Assembly (NCBI GenBank): GCA_000621985.1
Contig: JHWW01000011.1
Span: forward strand, 1 to 64,000
DNA from: Lachnospiraceae bacterium V9D3004
Lineage (GTDB): Bacteria; Bacillota; Clostridia; Lachnospirales; Lachnospiraceae
Direction of reading: 5' to 3'
Length of the DNA: 64,000 nucleotides
In this document: positions 1-8,122 of the stretch, piece after piece
Layout of the letters: each line of letters opens with the position of its first letter
How positions within the stretch are numbered: the stretch's first letter is position 1
Notes under the pieces: model-generated
Database searches by the model: none
The model's input: the letters and a program-made list of their open reading frames with translations, nothing else
Told to the model about the DNA's origin: nothing
Made by a program: the position numbers and the translations under genes

Positions 1-609
1 TATTAACAAAACACAATCCCAGCACGGGTTCATGGTTCCTGTAAGATGTGTTGTATCTACATATATATCCTCTTGATCTATCGTAAAATCCAACCATAGA
101 TCATAAGTTCTTGGATCATTGTTATCAGGTGATACTGTTGGTTCAACCAAAGAAGTCGGCTCCGGAGTGTTAGTAATACTTAAATCCGGAGTTTGTAACG
201 GTTGTGTAATACACGGAGTATTTGTCGGAACTATATTTTTATCAGGTTCAACAGAAGGTGTTACTACTGCTCTGATGCTATTATTCTTTACTACCTTAAT
301 CTTTCCGGTTATCTGCGCCGTGGAATTTTTTGCGGTTATCTTCGCATTACCCGTCTTTTTTGCCTTAATGTATCCTTTTGAGTTAACGGTTGCAACCCTT
401 TTATTATCACTTCTGAACTTTATAGTGTCTGCCTGTACTTTTTTAGGTTTGATCCGTACGGTCTCTCCAACCTTCATCTTAACACTGAAACTCTTTTTTA
501 CATTCAATGTTTTGATCTTGGCATTTCCGTTACTGCTCTCACAGATACCGAATAATCCTGCAACAAGGGATGCCATACAACATAAGGTAAGTATTCTTTT
601 TTTATTCAT
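1..609 (-). CDS. Secreted Ig-like (BIG2-type) domain protein, 3' end beyond window
   Basis: An open frame of 203 codons runs from ATG at 609 off the left edge without a stop. A GGGAGGA ribosome site lies 7 bases before the ATG. The N-terminus (MNKKRILTLCCMASLVAGLF) is a signal peptide. A Lys-rich BIG2-like segment follows (residues about 30-110, with FRSDNKRVA and SKGYIKAKKTGNAKITAKN), then a Pro/Thr/Ser linker and a start of a C-terminal domain containing DTTHLTGTMNPCWDC. It is a close tandem paralogue of the next gene (733-1626); the first 110 residues are almost identical. Likely exported; binding role unknown. It is the last visible gene of the minus-strand run headed by agrD. Confidence 0.75.
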   Translation of the reverse strand, partial: MNKKRILTLCCMASLVAGLFGICESSNGNAKIKTLNVKKSFSVKMKVGETVRIKPKKVQADTIKFRSDNKRVATVNSKGYIKAKKTGNAKITAKNSTAQITGKIKVVKNNSIRAVVTPSVEPDKNIVPTNTPCITQPLQTPDLSITNTPEPTSLVEPTVSPDNNDPRTYDLWLDFTIDQEDIYVDTTHLTGTMNPCWDCVLLI

Positions 610-732
610 GTGTCATTCCTCCCTGTTTATACATTCCTACCTATATGACGATTGTTCTACTTGATTTGTGACATTTTTGATCGTTCATCCTAAGAAACAA
701 TATAAATGCTTTTCAGATATTAGCACATAACC

Positions 733-1626
733 CTAAATTCTTGGTTCATACGTACTTTCCGGAGAATGGGATGGCTCCGGCGTTCCAGGTGCAGGGGTCT
801 GTCCCGGGGCTAGCAGAACATAATGCAATTCCCTATAAGTATTCCATACAGGAAAATGAGGAATCTGTTTACCAATAAATTTTAATGCAATACATACATC
901 ATCACCGGCCTTATATCCGGAAAAATCCACATCAAAATCCAACGTACTTACATTGTCTTCAAGATCAATAGTTTGAATAATGTCTTCTCCACATGATATT
1001 ATCAAAATACAATCTCTGCATTGTGTCATGCTCCCCGTCAGATGTGTTGTATCGGTATATATCTTTTCCTGATCAATGACAAAATTCAGAAAGATATCTC
1101 CTCTTAATTTATCTTTTGGGAAAGGTGATTCAGTTTGTTCCGGAGATGATGTGACCATAGGTGTGCCCTCCGGTACTGCTGTATTTGAAGAATTCACCGG
1201 AGCATAGGTTTCCGTCTGAACAGGTACTGCAGCGGATTCTGTCGGAGCTTTTATTTCTTCAGCTTTAACAGGTGATGTTATCTCTGATTGAATACAATTA
1301 TTCTTCACTACTTTAATCTTGCCGACTATCTGTATCTTGGGATTTTTAGCTGTAATCTTCGCATTACCCGTCTTTTTTGCCTTTATGTATCCCTTTGAGT
1401 TAACGATTGCAACTCTTTTATTATCACTTCTGAACTTTATAGTGTCTGTCTGTGCTTTTTTAGGTTTGATCCGTATAGTCTCTCCGACCTTCATCTTAAC
1501 GCTAAAGCCCTTTTTTACATTTAATGTCCGAATCTTGGCAGTTCCATTACTGCCTGCACAGATACCGAATAATCCTGCAACAAGGGATGCCATACAACAT
1601 AAGGTAAGTATTCTTTTTTTATTCAT
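733..1626 (-). CDS. Secreted Ig-like (BIG2-type) domain protein, 297 aa
   Basis: Start chosen at ATG 1626, because GGAGGA lies 8 bases upstream; the longer frame from 1641 would include that ribosome site. The protein has a signal peptide, one BIG2-like domain (about residues 30-110), a Pro/Thr/Glu-rich linker (110-170) and a C-terminal domain (about 175-275) with DTTHLTGSMTQCRDC, then a Pro/Ser-rich tail. The C-terminal domain is not one I recognise. It is the tandem duplicate of the gene at 1-609, separated by about 120 bases. Likely a secreted or wall-associated protein co-expressed with the upstream protease. Function unknown. Confidence 0.75.
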   Translation of the reverse strand: MNKKRILTLCCMASLVAGLFGICAGSNGTAKIRTLNVKKGFSVKMKVGETIRIKPKKAQTDTIKFRSDNKRVAIVNSKGYIKAKKTGNAKITAKNPKIQIVGKIKVVKNNCIQSEITSPVKAEEIKAPTESAAVPVQTETYAPVNSSNTAVPEGTPMVTSSPEQTESPFPKDKLRGDIFLNFVIDQEKIYTDTTHLTGSMTQCRDCILIISCGEDIIQTIDLEDNVSTLDFDVDFSGYKAGDDVCIALKFIGKQIPHFPVWNTYRELHYVLLAPGQTPAPGTPEPSHSPESTYEPRI

Positions 1627-1650
1627 GTGTCTTTCCTCCAATCATAGAGA

Positions 1651-2259
1651 TTACTTGTTAAAAGTCACCTTTTTTGTCGTGCAAAAATTCTTCACAAATT
1701 CAATATCCGACTTAAGCAGTTCAACAGGGATATTTGCAATATAACTGTAATCCTTATCTGCCCAATATACATCAATCAAACCTTCCTTTACATCATACCA
1801 GTTGGAATATGTATATAACTCTGAATCCGGATATAATTCACACAATGATAGTTGACTAATAGTATTGGCAAGGTACTCTTCAGCATTGTTATCACAATAT
1901 TCCCACACGAATCTTAATTCATTATCATCTATTTCGTAGCTTGTTGCAATTACATTGTCTTCAGAATTGAATTCGTATTCGGTCTCGTCAGCCTTTTTTC
2001 CCATTGAACTTTCAATATAGAAGTACTTATTTGAATTGTTCAGCTTTTGTTCTTCTTTATTTTCTTTAATTATCTCTTGTTTTAATTGCTTGTAATCTAA
2101 CAAGTCTTCTTCTAATGAAATATTAGATGCCGCAACCTTATAACTATGTTCCCAAATGTCATCCATTGACTCTGCATCTATATCATTATATACCACTAAC
2201 GACAATCCTGCAACAAAGCCGCACAACAGTAATATTATACTTAATAATTTTACTCTCAT
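1651..2259 (-). CDS. Membrane-anchored or secreted hypothetical protein, 202 aa
   Basis: The N-terminus (MRVKLLSIILLLCGFVAGLSLVV) is a hydrophobic signal anchor. The rest is acidic and mostly hydrophilic, with a Lys/Glu-rich segment near residues 50-75 that could form a coiled coil, and a lone Cys region near the C-terminus. There is no domain that I can name. It lies 22 bases downstream of the metalloprotease gene and 24 bases upstream of the Ig-like gene, with a purine-rich GGGGGAG ribosome site, so it is probably in the same transcript. A role with the neighbouring secreted proteins is inferred only from position. Confidence 0.6.
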   Translation of the reverse strand: MRVKLLSIILLLCGFVAGLSLVVYNDIDAESMDDIWEHSYKVAASNISLEEDLLDYKQLKQEIIKENKEEQKLNNSNKYFYIESSMGKKADETEYEFNSEDNVIATSYEIDDNELRFVWEYCDNNAEEYLANTISQLSLCELYPDSELYTYSNWYDVKEGLIDVYWADKDYSYIANIPVELLKSDIEFVKNFCTTKKVTFNK

Positions 2260-2281
2260 TTCATAACTCCCCCTTTACAAA

Positions 2282-4954
2282 CTAATCCCACGTATTCTCA
2301 ATAAAATCATGCATACTATCTCTACAATTGTTACACCATATATTATGAAGATCATCAAAAGAAGAATATTCGAATCCTCCGTTCATAATACACCTTTGAT
2401 TCGCTGTACATGGCGGTCCGTCATCTATATTAAAAAAGTGTGTAAATTCATGCTGCTGTAACCGCAGTCTGCTCTTAAAGTCCATATGAGTGACTTTCGG
2501 TTTTGCAAGAATAGAATATTGCCCTCCTACAATTGTTAATCCACCATTAGACATGTGTTCACCATCAATATCAAAACATAAGCCTGTTCCAAATATTCCC
2601 ACTGTAAATTCTCTTGGATCATTAGACGGTGTATAATGCTTATATAATACATCACAGCCTTGTGCCCACCCTCGATGATGTTTTGTACAATCATTTCCAC
2701 ATTTTTCTCTACTACAACCATCTTCTATTTCTTCTACCGTACATTCACTATTTTTAAAATAACTATAATCATTTTTATATATTTCGTTAAACTTAATATT
2801 AAATACATGATCAAATGCTCTTTCGGTAGCTGCAAAATCATTCTTAAGTATACTAAGATAATTTTCTCCTTGCGCCTGACGGTAGGTTTTTTCTATAATA
2901 ACATTTACATCTATTGTTCTTTGTTTCATATTATAGTTTGGAGCTTTTTCCAATATCCATTTTTGTGTTTTTAATCCTTTATACTCAGTAAAAATACATT
3001 CTGAAGAATATTCCTCGTTATTATTTACAAATGTCAATGCTCGTGATTTTTTCCCATATACAGGCATTATTCTATATGTACCATCATTATTATATATTAA
3101 TCTGTATTTGATCCAATCTCCTGTAGACTCAGAACTCCAAAAATCAGCTTTAGATCCATCATTGACTGTATCTGTATCTAACGCCAGATTCTGAAATCCG
3201 TAGAACCACATATTATGAAGCTTATAAAAACCTGTCTTAGGATCCTTTTCAATTTTCCATTCCTGATTGTATTGTCCTTTAAATGGGTACAAAATAGCTT
3301 CTTTTTTGTCAACATTTGCATCAAGATATTTGTATATTTTTCTTGTAATACCTCCTTCGCTTTCTTCTCCAACCGATTCGCTATTTCTCAGATAATATAT
3401 ATCATTACTAACAGATGTATCTTCCCTGTAATTAATTGTAATAGTAGGCGGCTTCTCGGAATCATTAACAGAATAATAATATCTGCTATGCTCGTTTCCG
3501 GCTGCGGCTTTAAGACAAAAACCATTATCTTTTGAAGTAGTAGAATAACCTTCTTTTAATTCGTATCGCAACCAACTTTTAAATAAACCGGTTATATTAA
3601 ACTCACTCCAGCAATCTGATGGTGGATAATTAACATAACTTACCACCCCACCAGTTGTTGCCGGTTTATTATTCCAGCTTATTCCATCCTTTTCCCATGT
3701 TGAGCTTCGCAAGCCATACAGATTAATCTTTGCAGGATAGGAATGTCCAGACCACTCATATATGTTAAACGATACTTTATCTATCTTATCCGGAGAAATA
3801 TACTTGTACGAACTGATGTCCTTTAACCTAATATACATCTCCGTCATACCATAATCCTCTACATTATGCTTGCCGACAAACATAATTGTTGACCATGATA
3901 TTCTTCCGTTCGGATTATCTTCAAATATCATTGTATTATCCATATTATTAGCCGGAACTGTTATTGCAGGATCTATAGTAACCGGATATACAGTATCTTT
4001 TGATGACAGAAAGCTTTTGTCAACATCAATAACCAGTTGATATCTTGAACCATCGATATGTTTTAATGACATTGAGTTCTTAATGGTAACGTGCTTTTCA
4101 CCATCACCGGCACTATCTCCGGAATCATATGCATATACCGGATTGATCAACATTTCACATATATTCGTCTCAGGATTAATCAATTGTATCGATCCACAAT
4201 CTGTCACCATCCTGTCAGGTATAAGTCCGTTAGTATCTATGTCAAAACAGAACTCATGTATCCCTTCATATTTTTCAAGCACGATATTCTCTTTTATTCC
4301 ATTTGCTTCCGATGTATATTCAACATCTATATTGTCACTGAAAATATTCTCATATACTATTCCGTCACTCTCTTTTTTCAGCTTGTAATCGTCCTCCATA
4401 TCCAAACATTCAGTCTGTTTTAGGACTCCAGCCGGACTAAGTTCAACTTTGAACTTATTACATTCAATCTCTACGCCCTTATTTACATTCTTAGAGAATC
4501 TTCTTTTAATATTCCCGGAATTATCAATGTAATCGTATCCTTTGGTCTTTTTGGCTTTAATATTCTCCCCGATGAATCTGACCTTCTTGCCGTCATTCTC
4601 TTTTACGTCAAATGGAAATATATGTGTTGTTAACGACCCGTCATTGTTTTTGACTGTAACTGAATTAGCTGTGTCCATATCATTATCAACAAGACAATAT
4701 GGTTCTTTATCCGAAGAGTAAACAACATTTTTGACAACCTCAGACATATTATCCAATGTATATTCTGAAGTGTCTAATGCGTTAATGTCATCATTATGAA
4801 GTATATCCTTTTCCGCTTTGTCTAACTTTGCAGATGCAACCCCGCTGATATTAACACTTGATAATACCATTGATATACACATTATTATTACAGATTTTCT
4901 CATATAACCACTACTTTTCTTTTCGTTAAGTACTGATAATATATTCTTTTTCAA
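2282..4954 (-). CDS. Secreted DNRLRE / ricin-lectin-like protein with C-terminal zinc metalloprotease domain
   Basis: A large exported multidomain protein of about 890 aa. After a Lys-rich N-terminus and signal segment (RKSVIIMCISMVLSSVNISG) comes a region like DNRLRE-containing wall proteins, with the DNRLRE domain at roughly residues 330-510. A ricin-B-lectin-like repeat region follows (about 520-670, with QEWKIEKD and QKWILEK). The C-terminus carries HEFTHFFNIDD near residue 835 and CIMNGG further on. This is an HExxH zinc site with Asp as third ligand and a Met-turn, as in metzincins. Several Cys near the end may form disulfides. Start is uncertain: TTG 4954 has GGGGG 7 bases upstream; ATG 4975 and ATG 4903 lack a clear site. 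The longest frame (from 5017) runs through a perfect hairpin and is unlikely. It follows agrD on the same strand. Confidence 0.75.
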   Translation of the reverse strand: MKKNILSVLNEKKSSGYMRKSVIIMCISMVLSSVNISGVASAKLDKAEKDILHNDDINALDTSEYTLDNMSEVVKNVVYSSDKEPYCLVDNDMDTANSVTVKNNDGSLTTHIFPFDVKENDGKKVRFIGENIKAKKTKGYDYIDNSGNIKRRFSKNVNKGVEIECNKFKVELSPAGVLKQTECLDMEDDYKLKKESDGIVYENIFSDNIDVEYTSEANGIKENIVLEKYEGIHEFCFDIDTNGLIPDRMVTDCGSIQLINPETNICEMLINPVYAYDSGDSAGDGEKHVTIKNSMSLKHIDGSRYQLVIDVDKSFLSSKDTVYPVTIDPAITVPANNMDNTMIFEDNPNGRISWSTIMFVGKHNVEDYGMTEMYIRLKDISSYKYISPDKIDKVSFNIYEWSGHSYPAKINLYGLRSSTWEKDGISWNNKPATTGGVVSYVNYPPSDCWSEFNITGLFKSWLRYELKEGYSTTSKDNGFCLKAAAGNEHSRYYYSVNDSEKPPTITINYREDTSVSNDIYYLRNSESVGEESEGGITRKIYKYLDANVDKKEAILYPFKGQYNQEWKIEKDPKTGFYKLHNMWFYGFQNLALDTDTVNDGSKADFWSSESTGDWIKYRLIYNNDGTYRIMPVYGKKSRALTFVNNNEEYSSECIFTEYKGLKTQKWILEKAPNYNMKQRTIDVNVIIEKTYRQAQGENYLSILKNDFAATERAFDHVFNIKFNEIYKNDYSYFKNSECTVEEIEDGCSREKCGNDCTKHHRGWAQGCDVLYKHYTPSNDPREFTVGIFGTGLCFDIDGEHMSNGGLTIVGGQYSILAKPKVTHMDFKSRLRLQQHEFTHFFNIDDGPPCTANQRCIMNGGFEYSSFDDLHNIWCNNCRDSMHDFIENTWD

Positions 4955-4985
4955 TATTATACCCCCGTCATTCATTTCAACCACT

Positions 4986-5010
4986 ACACAGGCGGCTTCG
5001 CCGCCTGTGT
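4986..5010. repeat. Perfect 11-bp hairpin between agrD and the metalloprotease gene
   Basis: ACACAGGCGGC (4986-4996) and GCCGCCTGTGT (5000-5010) pair perfectly around a 3-base loop. No T-run follows on either strand, so it is not a typical intrinsic terminator. It sits in the agrD-protease intergenic gap, where it could stabilise or process the short agrD transcript or attenuate read-through. Confidence 0.7.
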
Positions 5011-5053
5011 ACCACAAATCGATTCTGCTACACTACCTTTTGTCAATATGGGT

Positions 5054-5209
5054 TTATTTCTTTCCCGCTAACTTTTTCACCCCTTCCGGTTCCTCGGGCT
5101 GATAATATATCCCCCTGCAGCTGTTAACGGATATTATTGCTGCCAAACTTGCAACTGAACATATCTGTCTCCCATACTTTGTTACGAATTTTGTAATAAT
5201 TGCCTTCAT
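5054..5209 (-). CDS. agrD: AgrD-like cyclic lactone autoinducer peptide precursor, 51 aa
   Basis: A short gene with AAAGGAGG 9 bases before ATG 5209. The 51-residue product has the three parts of an AgrD precursor. These are an amphipathic basic leader (KAIITKFVTKYGRQI), a small-residue hydrophobic segment (about residues 17-29), and a Cys at position 31 in NSCRGIYYQPEEPEG followed by a charged tail ending KKLAGKK. In this family AgrB cuts behind the ring and the Cys thiol closes a thiolactone; the YQPxxP tail is typical of clostridial members. The ring is inferred to be five residues, C31 to Y35. It is divergent from agrB, 210 bases away, and has its own LytTR-type promoter. Confidence 0.88.
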   Translation of the reverse strand: MKAIITKFVTKYGRQICSVASLAAIISVNSCRGIYYQPEEPEGVKKLAGKK

Positions 5210-5241
5210 AATAAAAAGCCTCCTTTGATTTTGATAAAATC

Positions 5242-5309
5242 ACTATAACATTATTCATAAGGTTGCAACCAAAATTTGCAAAAATGGTCAAATATGATAC
5301 AGTTTTGGT
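5242..5309 (-). promoter_or_regulatory. LytTR-type direct repeats and -10 box driving agrD
   Basis: Read on the minus strand, ACCAAAACT begins at 5309 and ACCATTTTTGCAAA begins at 5288, 21 bp apart. A -10 box TATAGT occupies 5247-5242, starting 41 bp from the second repeat. There is no good -35 box, as expected for an activator-dependent promoter. The predicted start is about 26 bases before the agrD ATG. Binding by the AgrA-like regulator is inferred from architecture. Confidence 0.75.
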
Positions 5310-5316
5310 AATTTTG

Positions 5317-5384
5317 ACCGTTTATGTCCGTTTTTTTACCACTTTTGCAAAAAATATAACTAATGTCAATTGATGAGTTATAAT
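5317..5384 (+). promoter_or_regulatory. LytTR-type direct repeats and -10 box driving agrB
   Basis: ACCGTTTAT (5317) and ACCACTTTTGCAAA (5338) are 21 bp apart and TATAAT lies at 5379-5384, 41 bp from the second repeat. ACCGTTTAT fits the published LytTR half-site pattern [TA][AC][CA]GTTN[AG][TG] at every position. The arrangement mirrors the divergent agrD promoter: the 13-base arms TTGCAAAAATGGT (5276-5288) and ACCACTTTTGCAA (5338-5350) are inverted with one mismatch. Confidence 0.78.
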
Positions 5385-5419
5385 ATTGCAAAGAATTGAA
5401 GAGGGAGGAAATAACACAT

Positions 5420-5998
5420 ATGACAAGCATAATCGTTAACTTATTGTATGATAATAACTTTATTGATAAAGATGAAATTGATGCCTATAAGTATTGTCTT
5501 GATTTCATACTGGAATATGTTATTTTCATAATTGTTTCACTTTTTCTCGGAGCTGTGTTTTTCAATATGATACCTGTTGGTTTATTTCTATTTTTTTTTA
5601 TTTTATTACGATCTTATGGGGGCGGATTTCACGCAAAATCACATCTTCGATGCGCAATATACTCATACCTGTCTATAATATTTATGATAGTCGTCTCATC
5701 TGCTATCATAAATAATTGGAATGAGCCAATAAACTATTGCGTCAATATTATTTTTGTATTATCATTTATCATATATATGATCTTTTCTCCTGTAATTCCA
5801 CATACAAAGAAGATTACTCTTGAAGATCATCATATTTTCAAAATCAAAAGTATTATTACCGGAATTATTACTTTTATTATTTATGCTATCTTTATGATAT
5901 CCGGCAATTATGATATATGCACTGCCATATCTTTTGGAACCCTGTTTTCATCAGCTGGCCTTATAATTGCAAAGAAAGGAGTACCTCATGAATCTTAA
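5420..5998 (+). CDS. agrB: AgrB-family peptide-processing membrane endopeptidase
   Basis: This 192-residue integral membrane protein of the accessory gene regulator B family cuts and cyclises the AgrD precursor at the membrane. It shows about five to six hydrophobic segments. The conserved catalytic His is in RSYGGGFHAKSHLRC, and the Cys in that segment (SHLRC) is the expected nucleophile. Length is normal for AgrB (about 190-200). Start chosen at ATG 5420: GAGGGAGGAA lies 9 bases upstream and is inside the longer TTG frame. It is the first gene of the agrB-regulator-kinase operon and overlaps the regulator by 11 bases. Confidence 0.92.
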   Translation: MTSIIVNLLYDNNFIDKDEIDAYKYCLDFILEYVIFIIVSLFLGAVFFNMIPVGLFLFFFILLRSYGGGFHAKSHLRCAIYSYLSIIFMIVVSSAIINNWNEPINYCVNIIFVLSFIIYMIFSPVIPHTKKITLEDHHIFKIKSIITGIITFIIYAIFMISGNYDICTAISFGTLFSSAGLIIAKKGVPHES

Positions 5999-6731
5999 CA
6001 TGGCAATATGTGACGACAACATTAACGAAATTAATCAGATAAAGTCACTTATTGAGACTTATCAGATAAAATATAACGATAATATACATGTAGACACCTA
6101 TACTTCTTCATATTCCCTTTTAGATAATTATTCTCAAGCGGGAAAATATCACATTCTGTTTCTTGATGTTGAAATGCCGCAGATGAATGGGCTTGATCTT
6201 GCAAGAAAAATCAGAGACATTCCTGATAAGTCGGTAAAGATAATATTTGTTAGCAATTATCCCGAATATATGCAAGACAGTTTTAATGTTCATGCATTTC
6301 ATTACCTGAAAAAACCATTGACTTTTGAATACTTCGAATCATTAATCAAAAGTATAATTGACGAATACAAAGATAATCACACTTCAAAATTTGTTTTAAG
6401 ATGTAAGGATCATTTAGAACTTATCACTATGTCTGATATTTTATATATTGAATCAGTGATAGGACATAGAGATTTTATAAAAGTAATTGCCACAGACGGA
6501 GTACATGAAGGAAGAGGATCCATAGCAGAATATCGTCTAACTCTTGACGACAATTATTTTATTGCCCCTCATCGCAGTTATCTTGTAAACCTTCTCCATG
6601 TTAAATTTGTATATAGGAAAGAACTGATACTTGATGATGGCACACACATTCCATTAAGCAGACAACATGAAAAAGAAATCAATGAATTGTTTTCTAAACA
6701 ATCTCTGACTATTCACAAACAAATGTACTAA
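5988..6731 (+). CDS. AgrA-like LytTR response regulator
   Basis: This 247-aa transcription factor has a receiver domain (residues 1-120) with phospho-acceptor Asp60 in ILFLDVEMPQMNG and acidic pair DD near residue 10. It has a C-terminal LytTR DNA-binding domain (about 140-240) with FIAPHRSYLVNLLHVK and IPLSRQ. Start is ATG 5988 (AAGGAG 7 bases upstream), overlapping agrB. By family it is phosphorylated by the adjacent kinase and activates the agr promoters through direct repeats of about 9 bp. Two such promoters lie next to the operon and another at 28.8 kb. Confidence 0.9.
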   Translation: MNLNMAICDDNINEINQIKSLIETYQIKYNDNIHVDTYTSSYSLLDNYSQAGKYHILFLDVEMPQMNGLDLARKIRDIPDKSVKIIFVSNYPEYMQDSFNVHAFHYLKKPLTFEYFESLIKSIIDEYKDNHTSKFVLRCKDHLELITMSDILYIESVIGHRDFIKVIATDGVHEGRGSIAEYRLTLDDNYFIAPHRSYLVNLLHVKFVYRKELILDDGTHIPLSRQHEKEINELFSKQSLTIHKQMY

Positions 6732-6756
6732 ATAATTATCAAGGTGGTTCAATATT

Positions 6757-8106
6757 ATGATTGACATTATTGCAATTATCGCAAGCTCTTTTTTTGATAT
6801 GTTCCTAATAATAATCTATTACTCAAAGATGTTTTCGGAAAGAAAAAAACCTGTTAGCAATGTTATGTTCTATTCCGGCTTCATATTAGTAGAAATACTA
6901 ATAAATATCTATTATGAATTAATATTTAATTCCATGGATGAATCAATGTCTGCAATCAGAACGCTGATAACAATTCTTTTCAGTCTTTTCACACTGTATA
7001 TGTTAACCTTGTATTATTCTGTTCACATTGCACATAGATTATTCGTGATCATTTCTTTTCAATTTTACTGTAATATTGGAGAATTCTTTGTATTTAAAAC
7101 CATTGATTCGTATTTGTCGTCATCAGGAACGGATATTGTTTTAGATGATTATATATTTAATCTTCTATCCAAAATTGTATGTTTCTTTATGATTATAATA
7201 ACAATTCTTATTGTAAAACGAAATAATACAAACTATACCATTCCGTATAGTATCCTTATTATTTCAACACCGATAATATCTATACTTACGATTATTGCCC
7301 TGTCTTTTTCTGAATCAATCAGTTTTGCCTTCCATATCATCAGATTTGTCAGCATTATCGGCCTACTGATTTTCAATATAACGAACTTTTATCTGTTGGA
7401 TCACATAATTCTGACAAAAGAACTGAGATTCAAGGAACAGACTCTTACCAGACAGATAGATTACCAGGCAGAGAAATATGATCTTATCCGTGAATCTTAC
7501 AGGGACACACGAAGGATCATTCACGATACCAAAACGCATTATATGTACATACGAGGTGCCATTGAAAGGCACGAATATGATTCACTCATTAATTATATTG
7601 ACAAACAGATTGACACTCTCGACAACAAATCCATACGTGTCAACAGTGGCAATCTTGCTATTGATTCACTTGTAAGCAGTTATATTCAGATTGCCGAGCA
7701 CGATGGAATACCATTCGAAACCAAGATTCGCATTACTCCAAAAGAAATTGACATAGACAACTATGATATGTGCGTTATTCTTGGTAATTTACTTGAGAAT
7801 TCCATCAACGCGAGCAGGAAGATCTCTTCGGTAGCTGACAGGCATATTCTGTTAGAAGCATATACTACCGCCACTAATTTCATACTTCATATAAGCAACA
7901 GTATTAATGCTTCCGACGAACCAAAACTAAAAAAGGAGATCAATGATTCTTTTTCTCCTGATGTGTTAAATCATGGGTATGGTATTGAGAATGTAAAAAA
8001 TATTGTCGCCAAATATCCTGCCGGAGTATTCAGTTACTTCATTGAAAAAGGAGAATATAATTCAATAATCATAATACCTAATCTTGAAAATACGGATCTC
8101 ATATAA
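6757..8106 (+). CDS. AgrC-like GHKL sensor histidine kinase
   Basis: This 449-aa protein has six or seven membrane segments in the first 210 residues, which is the expected peptide-sensing part. A coiled dimerisation region follows with a candidate phospho-acceptor His256 in RRIIHDTKTH, then a GHKL ATPase domain with N-box ENSINAS and glycine box GYGIENV. This matches AgrC/ComD kinases that bind the cyclic autoinducer outside the cell and phosphorylate the LytTR partner. It starts 25 bases after the regulator with AAGGTGG upstream, and ends convergently with the araC-type gene. Confidence 0.9.
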   Translation: MIDIIAIIASSFFDMFLIIIYYSKMFSERKKPVSNVMFYSGFILVEILINIYYELIFNSMDESMSAIRTLITILFSLFTLYMLTLYYSVHIAHRLFVIISFQFYCNIGEFFVFKTIDSYLSSSGTDIVLDDYIFNLLSKIVCFFMIIITILIVKRNNTNYTIPYSILIISTPIISILTIIALSFSESISFAFHIIRFVSIIGLLIFNITNFYLLDHIILTKELRFKEQTLTRQIDYQAEKYDLIRESYRDTRRIIHDTKTHYMYIRGAIERHEYDSLINYIDKQIDTLDNKSIRVNSGNLAIDSLVSSYIQIAEHDGIPFETKIRITPKEIDIDNYDMCVILGNLLENSINASRKISSVADRHILLEAYTTATNFILHISNSINASDEPKLKKEINDSFSPDVLNHGYGIENVKNIVAKYPAGVFSYFIEKGEYNSIIIIPNLENTDLI

Positions 8107-8122
8107 ATGAACACGTACATAT

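Noticed and set aside
119-664. Plus-strand frame of 181 codons
   Set aside because: It is the antisense of the Ig-like partial gene, which has a signal peptide, ribosome site and a clear paralogue on the minus strand.
5276-5350. Single large operator palindrome in the agr gap
   Set aside because: The inverted arms are better explained as the second repeats of two divergent direct-repeat promoters, which give exact 21- and 41-bp spacing on each strand.
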